From CAJXWH01 sp964343365 (GTDB lineage: Bacteria > Pseudomonadota > Gammaproteobacteria > Arenicellales > UBA868): a stretch of DNA of 64,000 nucleotides. The stretch is from NCBI GenBank assembly GCA_964343365.1, contig CAYFJI010000001.1, positions 42,292 to 106,291 on the forward strand. Direction: 5' to 3'. Position numbers and translations under genes: made by a program. Below, in pieces: positions 1 through 10,300 of this stretch. The notes beneath the pieces were generated by a model. It was not told the origin of the DNA, ran no database searches, and worked only from the letters and a program-made list of their open reading frames with translations. Position 1 is the first letter of the stretch; every line of letters starts with the position of its first letter.

Positions 1-2
1 GC

Positions 3-878
3 CTAATCAAATCCGGCGCCTTAGATCGTGTGTTAGATAAACTTAAAACGAGTGGGCATCTATATCAGGAGAATGGTGCATGGTGGTTTCGCAGTAGTGA
101 ATTAGGAGATGAAAAAGATCGAGTAGTGATTCGAGCAAACGGAAGCCACACCTATTTTGCTTCAGATATAGCCTACCATATAGATAAATACGATCGAGAT
201 TACGATTGGCTTATAAACGTTTGGGGCTCAGATCATCATGGTTATATATCTCGCATAAAAGCATCAATGGGAGTCCTTAACAGGAATGCTGATAACCTAG
301 AAATATTAACAGTACAATTTGCGACTTTATATCGTGACGGTGAAAAAATAGCAATGTCGACCCGTAGCGGAGAATTTGTGACATTGCGGGATTTGTATGA
401 AGAGGTTGGGGTAGATGCTGCTAGGTTTTTCTATGTCTCGCATAAACCTGAGCAACATATGGACTTCGATCTTGATCTTGCAAAAACTCAATCGTCTGAC
501 AACCCTGTGTATTATGTCCAGTATGCTCATGCTCGAATTTGTAGTGTGTTTAAACAAATGGAAAATCGAGCTATAACTTATGATCTGGGCAAGGCAAATT
601 TAATCCTTTTGAGGGAGCCACAAGAACTTGATTTGTTACGATCGCTATCACGTTACCCTGAGATAGTAAATCAAGCGTCGAGAAAATGTGAGCCCCACCA
701 AATAGCCTACTTTTGTAGAGAATTAGCTAATGATTTTCATACATATTACAACGCATATCCTTTCCTGGAGTCAGAGGATAGTTTACGATTAGCCCGGTTG
801 TCGCTGATTGATTCAATTCGGCAAGTACTCAAAAATTCATTAACCCTTTTAGGCGTCACTGCACCTGAGAAAATGTAA
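3..878 (+). CDS. argS: Arginyl-tRNA synthetase, C-terminal half (cut by window start)
   Basis: Class I aminoacyl-tRNA synthetase that charges tRNA-Arg in the cytoplasm. The reading frame is already open at base 3, so the N-terminal half, including the HIGH motif, lies outside the window. Visible are DHHGYISR of the catalytic core, the KMSKS-equivalent loop (IAMSTRSGEF), the DFDLDLA and NPVYYVQYAHAR segments typical of bacterial ArgRS, and a C-terminal DALR anticodon-binding domain ending in LTLLGVTAPEKM. The ftsN-like gene starts 7 bp downstream, the argS-ftsN order seen in pseudomonads. Identification is secure. Confidence 0.96.
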   Translation, partial: LIKSGALDRVLDKLKTSGHLYQENGAWWFRSSELGDEKDRVVIRANGSHTYFASDIAYHIDKYDRDYDWLINVWGSDHHGYISRIKASMGVLNRNADNLEILTVQFATLYRDGEKIAMSTRSGEFVTLRDLYEEVGVDAARFFYVSHKPEQHMDFDLDLAKTQSSDNPVYYVQYAHARICSVFKQMENRAITYDLGKANLILLREPQELDLLRSLSRYPEIVNQASRKCEPHQIAYFCRELANDFHTYYNAYPFLESEDSLRLARLSLIDSIRQVLKNSLTLLGVTAPEKM

Positions 879-884
879 AATCTT

Positions 885-1517
885 ATGTCTCAGGGGCCTC
901 AACATCGAAAATATGAGCGAAATCAGGAAAGCACGCGATTAATTTTTCGTTTTGGCTGGTTAACACTTTTCACAGGAATCTTGGTTGGGGCGCTTGCCGT
1001 AGCTTTCTACAGCGGAATCAGAAGTGGAGACCCACATCGTTTGGGTAGTGGTTTGACTCAATTATTTGAAAAGCCTTCAAATGAGAAAAAAAAGGTGATA
1101 GAAAAAAAATCAGTGAGTAGCCGGGAACCAGTTAGAACTACTTTTGATTTTTTTACTGTGTTGCCAGAAATTGAACGTTTGATCCCCGAGGTTCCTGACA
1201 GTACTAATACTAAGTTGTTTTCTGAGATAGATAAATCTGTTAATGGCGAGGAGTACGGCAATATAAAAGATTCTGAGGGTTATTATATGTTGCAAGTTGC
1301 CTCATATAATTCAGAAGTCGAAGCTATTCAAATGAAAAATAAACTTAGGGATGCTGGATTTAGTGTTAGTATTCAGCATATTAGTATCCAAGATCAGGGT
1401 GACTTTTACCGTGTTCGTATCGGCCCCTTTTTTTCTATGAATGCATTGGAAAAAGTAAATGGCCGTTTATCTCGTATGAAAATCGAGGCTCTCCGACTTA
1501 AAGTGTCACGTCCTTAG
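885..1517 (+). CDS. ftsN: FtsN-like SPOR-domain cell division protein
   Basis: A 210-residue bitopic membrane protein. A basic cytoplasmic N-terminus (residues 1-25) is followed by one transmembrane segment (about 26-46, LTLFTGILVGALAVAFYSGI). A charged low-complexity periplasmic linker with a lysine-rich stretch follows. The C-terminal SPOR domain (about 133-208) begins YMLQVASY and contains FYRVRIGPF; SPOR domains bind denuded septal peptidoglycan. Architecture and position straight after argS match FtsN, the late divisome activator. FtsN is poorly conserved, so the family call is firm and orthology is inferred. The TPP-enzyme gene starts 2 bp after the stop, suggesting co-transcription. 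Confidence 0.82.
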   Translation: MSQGPQHRKYERNQESTRLIFRFGWLTLFTGILVGALAVAFYSGIRSGDPHRLGSGLTQLFEKPSNEKKKVIEKKSVSSREPVRTTFDFFTVLPEIERLIPEVPDSTNTKLFSEIDKSVNGEEYGNIKDSEGYYMLQVASYNSEVEAIQMKNKLRDAGFSVSIQHISIQDQGDFYRVRIGPFFSMNALEKVNGRLSRMKIEALRLKVSRP

Positions 1518-1519
1518 CA

Positions 1520-3202
1520 ATGAAATCTGATAAATGCCCAAGTAGAAGTGGTGGAAAGATTTTAGTAGATGCTTTAATTTCTCATGGCGTTAGTCATTTG
1601 TTTTGCGTTCCCGGAGAAAGTTATTTGCCTGTATTGGATGCCTTGTTTGATCAGGATTCGATCCAGACTATTACTTGTCGTCAGGAAGGTGGCGCAGCAA
1701 TGATGGCAGATGCATACGGAAAGCTTACAGATAAACCCGGAGTGTGTTTTGTAACAAGAGGACCTGGAGGGACTAATGCGGCGTCAGGTTTACACGTTGC
1801 TCAACAGGATTCGACGCCATTGATTCTTTTTATTGGCCAAGTTCATAAGAGTATGGCAGGTAGAGAAGCTTTTCAAGAGGTTGACTTCAAACTTATGTTT
1901 GGCTCCATTGCTAAGCTCGTCGAGCAGATTGACGACCCAAAACGCATTCCCGAGATTATTAGTCGTGCTTTCCACACCGCGGTCAATGGTCGACCAGGCC
2001 CGGTTGTAATCACGCTGCCGGAAGATATGCTTCTAGTACCTGCTGAGGTGGAGAATATGGAAGCTTACAGAAAGACTGAGCCTAGTATTGGAGATTTCGA
2101 GGTTAAATCATTAAAACTTTTGCTTTCTAACTCAAAGAGGCCTTTAGTGATATCAGGAGGACGGTCATGGTCGAAAGAAGCACGTAAAGCTTTTCATAAC
2201 TTTGCGGCCGTTTGGAATTTACCGGTTGCAGCAGCATTCCGTTACCAAGATTGTTTTGATAATAGTGATGATCATTATGTCGGAGATGTTGGAATTGGTA
2301 TTAACCCAAGATTGAGATCTGCGATTCTAAACGCAGATCTATTGATAGTGTTTTGTGTGAGGCTTGGTGAAATCACAACTTCAGGATATAAATTAATCGA
2401 TGTTCCAAAGCCGAAACAGCTTCTTATACATGTTTACCCTGGTGCCGAAGAATTAGGGCGCGTTTATCGTCCGACATTGGCAATTAACGCAGGACCAAAC
2501 CGTTTATTCAAGGCTTTAGGTGAGATAGAACCATCGTGTGAGCTCTCTTGGGACAAATGGCGCAAGGATTTGAGAGAATCCTATGTTAATTGGTCTAAAC
2601 CAAAATCCCAACCTGAGCTAGTTCAGTTAGGTAACATTATTCAAGATATATACAATGAACTCCCCCCTGATGCGATAATTTCAAACGGCGCAGGAAACTA
2701 TACAGCTTGGCTCCATCGTTATTACAAATATCGAGAATCAGGGACTCAGCTCGGGCCGACTTCAGGTTCGATGGGTTATGGATTGCCCGCAGCTATCGCT
2801 GCTAAACTTTTAAACCCTAGTCGGATAGTTGTTGCCTTCGCGGGTGACGGATGTTTCCTTATGACCGGCCAAGAGTTGGCGACAGCGGTGCAATATAGTT
2901 TGGGGATTGTAATTATTGTTATAAATAATAGTATGTATGGGACGATCCGAATGCATCAGGAAAGATTATATCCTGGCAGAGTTATCGGAACTGATTTGCG
3001 CAATCCAGATTTTTGTACATATGCTAGGGCGTTCGGCGCAGATGCTGAAAAGGTGCAACAAACAAAGCATTTCCTACCCGCATTTCAAAAAGCACTCTCG
3101 CGAAATAGACTAAGTTTAATAGAAGTTATTACTGACCCCGAAGTAATTAGCCCTAGCAGCACTATTAAAGAGCTCCAAACCTCGAAAGGCATTACTAACT
3201 AA
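1520..3202 (+). CDS. Thiamine pyrophosphate-dependent enzyme, acetolactate synthase-like
   Basis: A 560-residue enzyme with the three-domain POX/AHAS fold. The N-terminal PYR domain has GVSHLFCVPGESY and the cofactor-activating glutamate in CRQEGGAAMMADAYG. The central domain is Rossmann-like. The C-terminal PP domain has the TPP/Mg motif GDGCFLMTGQELATA ending in NNSMYG. The family includes acetolactate synthase, oxalyl-CoA decarboxylase and glyoxylate carboligase. No small regulatory subunit lies nearby, so biosynthetic IlvB is unlikely. It is packed between ftsN (2 bp) and a 2OG-Fe(II) oxygenase gene (2 bp). The substrate is unknown, probably a 2-keto acid or acyl-CoA. Confidence 0.85.
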   Translation: MKSDKCPSRSGGKILVDALISHGVSHLFCVPGESYLPVLDALFDQDSIQTITCRQEGGAAMMADAYGKLTDKPGVCFVTRGPGGTNAASGLHVAQQDSTPLILFIGQVHKSMAGREAFQEVDFKLMFGSIAKLVEQIDDPKRIPEIISRAFHTAVNGRPGPVVITLPEDMLLVPAEVENMEAYRKTEPSIGDFEVKSLKLLLSNSKRPLVISGGRSWSKEARKAFHNFAAVWNLPVAAAFRYQDCFDNSDDHYVGDVGIGINPRLRSAILNADLLIVFCVRLGEITTSGYKLIDVPKPKQLLIHVYPGAEELGRVYRPTLAINAGPNRLFKALGEIEPSCELSWDKWRKDLRESYVNWSKPKSQPELVQLGNIIQDIYNELPPDAIISNGAGNYTAWLHRYYKYRESGTQLGPTSGSMGYGLPAAIAAKLLNPSRIVVAFAGDGCFLMTGQELATAVQYSLGIVIIVINNSMYGTIRMHQERLYPGRVIGTDLRNPDFCTYARAFGADAEKVQQTKHFLPAFQKALSRNRLSLIEVITDPEVISPSSTIKELQTSKGITN

Positions 3203-3204
3203 TC

Positions 3205-3996
3205 ATGAATCATTTGTTGAATCTTGATCGATATCCAATTGCAAACCTCGGAGAAGCTGATGGGAAAGCACTGGTGCGTCGCAGTGTGGAATGCTTAATG
3301 CGAACTGGTATCTTGACACTCCCAGGCTTTGTTCTTGAGGAAACAATACGAAAAATAAACGAAGATTTAAAACCCGTTTTAGCTCGATCAGCTTTTAGGC
3401 ATACCAGGCATCACAATATTTACTTCGATGATTCTTTTGATCAAATACCACCAAACCATCCAGCGCTACGCCAAGGCATGACGATGAATCATACCATTAG
3501 TGGAGATCAAATTCCCGATAACCCTATATGTAAAATTTATCAATGGCCATCTTTGGTTAAATTTCTGAGTACTATTCTAAAAAAGAAAGCTCTTTATATT
3601 ATGAGTGACCCTATTGCAGCACTTAATGTGCTTGAATACAGGCCCGGCGAACCTGCTCTCAATTGGCATTTTGATCGATCCGAATTCACTATAACTATTC
3701 TTTTATCGTCGGCTACTTTCGGTGGAAAATTTCAGTATCGTAGCTCTCTCCGAACAAAAGAGAATCCCAATTATGAAGGTATTGCTAGACTTTTAGCGGA
3801 TCAAGATTCGAAAGTGAAAACCCTGTCGCTTGATCCGGGCACTTTATGTGTTTTTAGAGGTGTGGAAACAGCGCATCGAGTTACTCCCGTTATAGGTAAA
3901 GTTAGTCGAATTGTTGCTGTGTTCTCATATTATGAGCGTCCTAATGTACGTTTTAGTCCAACGGAGTTACTGGGATTTTATGGCAGGACTGAGTAA
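3205..3996 (+). CDS. Putative 2-oxoglutarate/Fe(II)-dependent oxygenase
   Basis: A 263-residue protein with a double-stranded beta-helix dioxygenase pattern. An HxD pair sits in NWHFDRSEFT (about 153-157). The distal histidine and a following basic residue that could bind 2-oxoglutarate are in FRGVETAHRVTPV. This gives the H-x-D...H iron triad. The substrate is unknown. It starts 2 bp after the TPP-enzyme gene and overlaps the end of the convergent synthetase gene by 19 bp. The TPP enzyme and the oxygenase probably share a transcript and may act on the same metabolite. Confidence 0.72.
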   Translation: MNHLLNLDRYPIANLGEADGKALVRRSVECLMRTGILTLPGFVLEETIRKINEDLKPVLARSAFRHTRHHNIYFDDSFDQIPPNHPALRQGMTMNHTISGDQIPDNPICKIYQWPSLVKFLSTILKKKALYIMSDPIAALNVLEYRPGEPALNWHFDRSEFTITILLSSATFGGKFQYRSSLRTKENPNYEGIARLLADQDSKVKTLSLDPGTLCVFRGVETAHRVTPVIGKVSRIVAVFSYYERPNVRFSPTELLGFYGRTE

Positions 3997-5486
3997 TGTT
4001 CACGAAGCAAATTTTTTTGTATTTTTCCCATAACGTTCCTTGGGAGGGAGTTTAATCGAACGATGCGTCTGGGTACTTTGTAGCTGGCCAATTGATTTTT
4101 TAGTGCATCTATAATTGCATTGTCATCAGATCGAAAAGACGCTTCAGTCACAATACACGCTACCAGTGCCTCTCCAAGATCAGGGTGGGATACTCCAATC
4201 ACAGCTGATTCAATTATCCCAGGAATCGTATTCAGGGAGTCTTCTATTTCATTTGGATAAACATTTAATCCACCACTAATGATCAGATCACGATTGCGTC
4301 CCATTAGTGTTATACGCCCATTTGTGCTAACTGTAGCTATATCGCCCGAAATAAAGAAGCCGTCAGATCGAAATTCAGCAGTTGTTAATTCTGGCTGCCC
4401 CCAATATCCTGCAAAAACATTTGGTCCTTTTACTTCGAGCATTCCAATCTTTCCAGGCGATAATTTCATTCCATTTTCTGATGTTATGCGAACTTCAATA
4501 TTGGGCAACTCAAAACCGACCGTTCCCGGTAAGCGTTTTCCATTTAAAGGATTCGATGCGATCATTCCAGCTTCAGTCATTCCATATCTCTCAAGAATTT
4601 CATGTTTTGTTTTTGACTTAAAATCAATCCATGTTTGAGGTAATAACGGTGCTGAGCCAGATATAAAAAGTCGAATGTTCTCACATAGTGATGCATTGAG
4701 AGATGGATGTTTCAGGAGTCTCGTATAAAATGTAGGTACCCCCATCATTACGGTTGCCCTCGGAAGTTGATCAATAACGAGATCGATATCAAATTTCTTG
4801 AGGTATATGATTTTAGATGCATTAAGCATGGCACAGTGGATCGCAACGAATAGCCCGTGAACATGAAATACTGGTAGTGCATGGAGCAACACGTCTCCAG
4901 GCTGGAATCCCCAAATATGATGAAGCGTTTGGCCATTACTCGATAGATTGCCATGGGTTAGAACTACACCCTTAGGTTTTCCAGTAGTCCCAGAGGTATA
5001 AAGAATAGCCGCAGGTTGGTTATTCTTAGTTTCATTTATCAGGTTAAATGGCTCACAATTATTTGCTAAATCTATAAATGAACCTTCGTTAGATGCATTT
5101 ATTGTTGCTATTTTTGCACCTATCTGTTTTGCTGCTGCTATTTTACCTTTATCTTTTTTATTTCTTAAAATGACTACGGTGGGTCGAGCGTTATCCAAAA
5201 AATATTTGAACTCACGATCAGTGTAAGTCGGATTCAGTGGTACGAAAATAGCCCCTAAACGAAGTGCCGCCAGATATATCAATACAGCTTCAGGAGATTT
5301 ATCAATGGAGGCCAAGAGGCGCTGGCCTCTATCAATACCTAAATTTTTTAGTGCAGCGGCAAATATCGACGTTAATCTATCGATATCGTTGTAGGTGATC
5401 GATCGATCATTCGGTATCTCGATGAATGTAGCATCATCATTTTTGGAAAATCGATCGCGCAGAATTTTGTACAGGTTTTCGCTCAA
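3978..5486 (-). CDS. matB: Malonyl-CoA synthetase-like acyl-CoA ligase (MatB type)
   Basis: A 502-residue ANL-superfamily adenylate-forming ligase. The P-loop-like motif is YTSGTTGKPKGVVLTHGN (about 166-183). LLHALPVFHVHGLFVA and YGMTEAGMIASNP are typical of the MatB malonyl-CoA synthetase subgroup rather than long-chain ligases. The C-terminal catalytic lysine is in GKIQKNLLR. The expected reaction is malonate (or methylmalonate) + CoA + ATP to malonyl-CoA. The start is TTG, preceded by a GGTGG-rich Shine-Dalgarno-like stretch. It is convergent with the TPP-enzyme/oxygenase pair. No malonyl-CoA decarboxylase (matA) is adjacent, so its role here is inferred. Confidence 0.78.
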   Translation of the reverse strand: MSENLYKILRDRFSKNDDATFIEIPNDRSITYNDIDRLTSIFAAALKNLGIDRGQRLLASIDKSPEAVLIYLAALRLGAIFVPLNPTYTDREFKYFLDNARPTVVILRNKKDKGKIAAAKQIGAKIATINASNEGSFIDLANNCEPFNLINETKNNQPAAILYTSGTTGKPKGVVLTHGNLSSNGQTLHHIWGFQPGDVLLHALPVFHVHGLFVAIHCAMLNASKIIYLKKFDIDLVIDQLPRATVMMGVPTFYTRLLKHPSLNASLCENIRLFISGSAPLLPQTWIDFKSKTKHEILERYGMTEAGMIASNPLNGKRLPGTVGFELPNIEVRITSENGMKLSPGKIGMLEVKGPNVFAGYWGQPELTTAEFRSDGFFISGDIATVSTNGRITLMGRNRDLIISGGLNVYPNEIEDSLNTIPGIIESAVIGVSHPDLGEALVACIVTEASFRSDDNAIIDALKNQLASYKVPRRIVRLNSLPRNVMGKIQKNLLREHYSVLP

Positions 5487-5799
5487 ATACCACCACCCTA
5501 TTTGTTAATTAGCCAGTGTGCAGCACTTACTCCATAGACAATTTTAGCAACAAACCAAGAATGATATTAAAAAAAGCCAATCGACAAAATATATGCGAAA
5601 ATTTACATATTGGACTCATAAATAAGATCAGATTGTTCAAAAATGGGCTTTATAGAAACAAATTTTGTAGGGAGAAGAACAGTCGTTGAGCTATATGAAA
5701 AAAAAGTTTATCCTGATCTCCAGGTTTCAGGAAAAAGACGACTACTTTGAAAGTTAAGTTGTGCGTAGATTGTCTAGATCAAAACTAACGGAGAAAAAA
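5487..5799 (+). other. Gene-free divergent intergenic region
   Basis: This 313-bp AT-rich stretch separates the divergently transcribed synthetase gene and phhB, so it must carry promoters for both. I see no convincing -35/-10 pair or operator. It contains a run of nine A residues at 5698-5706 inside a 24-codon ORF starting at 5643, which I do not consider a gene. A GTG at 5761, in frame with phhB, is an unlikely start. Confidence 0.5.
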
Positions 5800-6144
5800 A
5801 TGTCTGAATTCAGTGAATTGAAATGCGAGGCCTGCCGGGTAGGCGCTCCTCTGGCGACGGCTAAAGAATTAAATGCGTTTTTGAGTGCACATAGCAGTTG
5901 GACATTAACCGATTTTGATGGTGTAACTATTATTCAGAAAACATTTAAATTTTTGAATTTTGTTGATGCCCTTGCTTTTACTAACAATGTAGGTGATATA
6001 GCTGAGAAAGAGGGTCACCATCCAGCCTTATTAACGGAATGGGGAAAAGTTACAGTCAAGTGGTGGACCCATAAAATTTCTGGCTTGCATCTAAATGATC
6101 TAATCATGGGCGCACGCACCGATGATTTATATGAGTCGAAATGA
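5800..6144 (+). CDS. phhB: Pterin-4a-carbinolamine dehydratase
   Basis: A 114-residue PCD/DCoH family protein that dehydrates 4a-hydroxytetrahydrobiopterin in pterin recycling, classically for phenylalanine hydroxylase. Visible are WTLTDFDG near the N-terminus, the catalytic signature EGHHPALLTEWGKV with the paired histidines, and the WWTH and GLHLNDLIMGARTD segments. The frame is open further upstream to a GTG at 5761. I chose ATG at 5800 because it has GGAG at 5790-5793 with a 6-base spacer and gives the usual family length. No phenylalanine hydroxylase gene is adjacent. Confidence 0.92.
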   Translation: MSEFSELKCEACRVGAPLATAKELNAFLSAHSSWTLTDFDGVTIIQKTFKFLNFVDALAFTNNVGDIAEKEGHHPALLTEWGKVTVKWWTHKISGLHLNDLIMGARTDDLYESK

Positions 6145-6209
6145 TATTAGAACAAAGATTTATCGTGCTTAGAATATGTTCGAATGATTCATGTTGAGAT
6201 CATCATTGG

Positions 6210-7184
6210 ATGGATAGAACTGAACGTTTTTACACCATAGATCGACTCTTACGCAGTCATCGGGGTATTTCTTTAAAAAAAATGATGGATGAACTAGAAG
6301 TCTCTAGAGCAACAATTCGACGAGATTTAGAATATATGCGAGATCGCATGGCAGCCCCGATCGTATGGGATCGTGTTCAAAGGGGCTATCGATACGAGGA
6401 CATGGATAACGAAGATCAACGTTATGTTTTGCCGGGCCTTTGGTTTAACGCATCTGAGATATATGCACTATTGACCATGAATCATTTGTTGAGTCGATTG
6501 AAGCCAGGCCTGTTGGAATCTCATATAGAGCCATTAAAAGATCGAGTCCGCCGGTTATTGGGTAGTGGGGATCATTCGGCAAAAGAGGTTGAGCGTCGAA
6601 TTCATATATTACATATAGGAGCTCGACCAGTAGACTCAGCTGTATTTGAAACTATCACTAGTGCAGTTTTACGTCGTCGCAGGTTACTGATACGCCACTT
6701 AAATAGACGGACAGAAACACATATGGAACGGACGATATCCCCGCAAAGGCTCGTTTATTATAGAGATAATTGGTATCTAGACAGCTGGTGTCATAGTCGT
6801 AATGCATTGAGAAGTTTTTCAGTTGATGCAATAGAGCATATTGTCCTTTTAGAGAATGAATCAGCGCAAGAAATGCCTGATGAACAACTTGAAAAATTGT
6901 TAGCTACTGGATACGGTATTTTTGGTGGCGAGAATACTTATGAAGCCGTGATCAGATTTACCCCAAGAGCTGCTCGATGGGTATCAAGGGAAAGATGGCA
7001 TTCTCAGCAACGCAGTTCATATGAAAAGGATGGAAGCTATTTGCTAACCGTGCCTTATTCCAATGAAACAGAGTTGATTATGGATATTTTGCGACATGGG
7101 CCGGATGCAGAAGTTATATCGCCGATGAGCTTGAGAAAGAGTGTTATAGCTCGCCTGAGAGAAGCAAATGAACTTTACTCCTAG
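6210..7184 (+). CDS. YafY-type HTH/WYL-domain transcriptional regulator
   Basis: A 324-residue regulator. An N-terminal DeoR-like winged helix (about 1-60) has the recognition-helix region LEVSRATIRRDLEYMRD. A WYL domain (about 130-225) contains YYRDNWYLDSWCHSR and LRSFSVDAIE, and a WCX-type C-terminal extension follows. WYL proteins sense nucleic acids or nucleotides and often control DNA-repair or phage-defence genes. It lies 65 bp after phhB and 187 bp before recC, on the same strand. Control of the recCBD operon is a reasonable but untested inference. Confidence 0.86.
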   Translation: MDRTERFYTIDRLLRSHRGISLKKMMDELEVSRATIRRDLEYMRDRMAAPIVWDRVQRGYRYEDMDNEDQRYVLPGLWFNASEIYALLTMNHLLSRLKPGLLESHIEPLKDRVRRLLGSGDHSAKEVERRIHILHIGARPVDSAVFETITSAVLRRRRLLIRHLNRRTETHMERTISPQRLVYYRDNWYLDSWCHSRNALRSFSVDAIEHIVLLENESAQEMPDEQLEKLLATGYGIFGGENTYEAVIRFTPRAARWVSRERWHSQQRSSYEKDGSYLLTVPYSNETELIMDILRHGPDAEVISPMSLRKSVIARLREANELYS

Positions 7185-7371
7185 GGTCAGGTGTCCATTT
7201 TTATAAAATTAAAAAATATCTTTAAGAATTTAAACTTCTCATGGCCAAATAAAGTTGGTTTCAGATGTTATTTTTGATTCAATTTAGTGGGTCATCTGGA
7301 GAGACACTTAGTGGTAGAGAATCTATCCATATTAAATCCAACCAATTTTAATTTATGATTTGCGCTTCTAT

Positions 7372-10300
7372 ATGTTGCATTTACGCATTGGTAATCAGTT
7401 AGAACAATTATCAAATCGTCTAATAGTCGATTTAGGTAGACCGGCTAAGAGTGTTTTTGACCCAGAGCCTGTCATAGTTCCTGGGATGGCTGTTGCTCGT
7501 TGGCTTTCACTTCGAATGGCGCAACAAACAGGTATATCTGCCAACATTTTTTGGCAATTACCGGCAGATCTGGTTTGGTTCCTATTTCAGAAAATTCTGA
7601 AAAACGTGCCAAAGACAAATGGTTTTACTTCAGATGCCTTAGTTTGGAGAATATATGATGCCTTTTCTGACATTCAGTTTATTAGCAAGCATGAATCGCT
7701 GCGCAATTATCTAGAAGAGGGGGACCCTATAAAGAGGTGGCAATTATCAGAGAAAATTGGTCAACTTTTTGAGCAGTACCTCATTTATCGGCCTGATTGG
7801 ATATTTGAATGGGAGCGGAAATCAATTAATCATTGGCAGGCAGAGCTTTGGGTATATTTAATTGATAAAGGCGTAGCCGAGCATTGGTTGATCTTGCAGA
7901 ATAAGATGTTGCAACTTTTGGATACAGATGAATCTATATTGGTTACGTTGCCTGAACGTATAAATATTTTTGCGGTTCCTACGCTGTCCACAGTTTACCT
8001 AAACATGCTTCAGGTTTTGTCGAGACACATTGATGTGGTGGTTTATCACAATAATTTTACAAAAATTCACTGGGTTTGGACAAAATCTATTTTTGATAGC
8101 AATGATCATGAGAAACAATTAATTTCAAATAGTGAATTATTTAAAGATGAACAGGAAACGAATGCCCTTCTTTTTGCAATGGGTCGGCAATGTAGCGAAC
8201 AAATGAATCTTTTAATTGAGCTCGATAGTCTCGTAGAGGAAGAGTTTATTATGCCCAGTGTCACTGGGTTACTCGGTTGCATTCAAAAAGATGTCTTTAT
8301 AGCGAGAATACCAATTAAAAATAGCAAGTTTGAAGTAAATGAAAGTGACAAATCTTTGCAAATCCACATATGTCATGGGATTATGCGAGAGGTAGAAGTT
8401 TTGCACGATCAAATACTTGATGTATTACAGACAAATAAGGATTTGTCGCCGTCCGATATTTTAGTTTTAGCTCCCGACATTGAGGTATACGCTCCGTACA
8501 TTAGCTCAATTTTTGGGTCTGCTTCTGGAGATTGTCGTGTACCTTGGCACCTAAAAAATTCGGTATCGATTCATGGAGGCTCATTAATCGATACATTTTT
8601 CTTGTTATTAGATTTGCCTTTCCATAGGTTTGAGATTGATAAAATAGGTGAAATCCTTGAAGGAAATTCATTAAGAAGTCGTTTCAAAATTTCTGATATC
8701 GACAAAGAAAAGATTCTTTCATGGATTAAAGATATTGGTATTTATTGGGAGTTTGACCAGCATGAGATTGATGAACTTAATTCTTTGATACTGCATAAGT
8801 ATACATGGAAAGCGGGTATTGATCGATTATTGTTGAGTTACGCTTACGGTAAGGATGTGACATCATTACCTGAATTTTCGTCGGCTATAGAATTTGATCA
8901 AGAAGAGGCGGCTACTATCGGTTGTTTGAAAACAATTATTGATAAATTACTTTGTTTACGTCAGGATCTGAAGAATCCGCGTCGGCTAAATGACTGGGTC
9001 GATCTTTCTAATAAAATTATCGAAGAGTTTTTCGAAATTGATAACGAAATCGACGATATTATTTTACTTCGCAAATCTCTTGAAGAGTTTTTAAAGATTT
9101 CAACTGCAGGTCATTCTCTAACTGACATGTCATTGGTAGTTTTTCGAGAGGCTCTCAGAAAGAACATAAAGAAACAACCAGCAACTCAACAAGTCACCGG
9201 AGCCGTAATGTTTGCATCCTTATCACAAGGAAATATAGTACCGGCTCAAGTGATATATATCCTGGGCCTAAATCAAGATTCCTTCCCTCGCAGAGAAAAT
9301 AGGTACATTTTTGATCTAATAAAGATGTATCCAAGAGTCGGAGACAAGCGATTACGTGATGAAGATGGCCATGCTTTCTTCGAGGCAATTTTGTCCGCTC
9401 GCCATCGGCTTTATCTGAGTTATGTTGGCAGAGACGCAACTGATGAAACTGAATATTTGCCTTCCGCATTGTTATCCGCATTAATTGATTATATTGATGA
9501 GATCTGCAAAAAAAATAATGGGGTTTCAGGTAGTACAGCTATAACGACAAATCACCCATTGCATCCTTTCAGTTTTGATTATTACAATAAATTCGCTAAA
9601 AATATTTTTAGTTATTCCAATAATTTTATGCCTCCCATGAAGGCAGATCCACTTCCAATTCGACCGCTACTTAGAGAATCTTTGCCTCCAATCTCCGATG
9701 AATATATATCACTAGAGAGACTAAACCGGTTTTTTTTGAATCCATCAAGGATGTTAATAAAAGATCGCCTAGGAATTCATCTGGAGCGCCCTAAGGATGT
9801 TGCATCAATTTTTGAACCAATAGCTTTTGCACGATCTACACGCCGGCGTGTGACCGACTTTGTTGTTAATGCAAGGTTGCATGATGAGAGCTATGAGTGC
9901 GTTTTTAATAGACTGAAGATTAGTGGAAAAATGCCAGTGGGGATCTCCGCAGAGCTACTTTTAGATGATGTTTGGTTAGAGACGACATCACTTGTGTCTA
10001 AATTAAGACCTTTTATATCAGAATGTTTTACGAAAAATAAAAAAATAGAAATCAATGTTGATGGTATGCAGTTAAACGATGTCATTCCAGACTTCGGCGA
10101 CAATGGGCTAATAAGATATACAGTCACAGATTCAAACGAAGCTTTTTTCCCTATTAAATTGATAGAGTTTTGGATTTTGCATTTAGCGGCAAATTCAATT
10201 AGTGAGGGACCCTCTATTGCAACCCGGATTTTTACACCTAAAAAAAATTTCAGTCTGCGTCCAACAGTTCATTCACTAGAGTTATTGAAAGACTTGGTTC

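Noticed and set aside
5643..5717. Short ORF upstream of phhB with a run of nine A residues that one slip would extend to 35 codons
   Set aside because: No ribosome site, no recognisable product and no attenuator-like codon run; homopolymers are common in this AT-rich genome.
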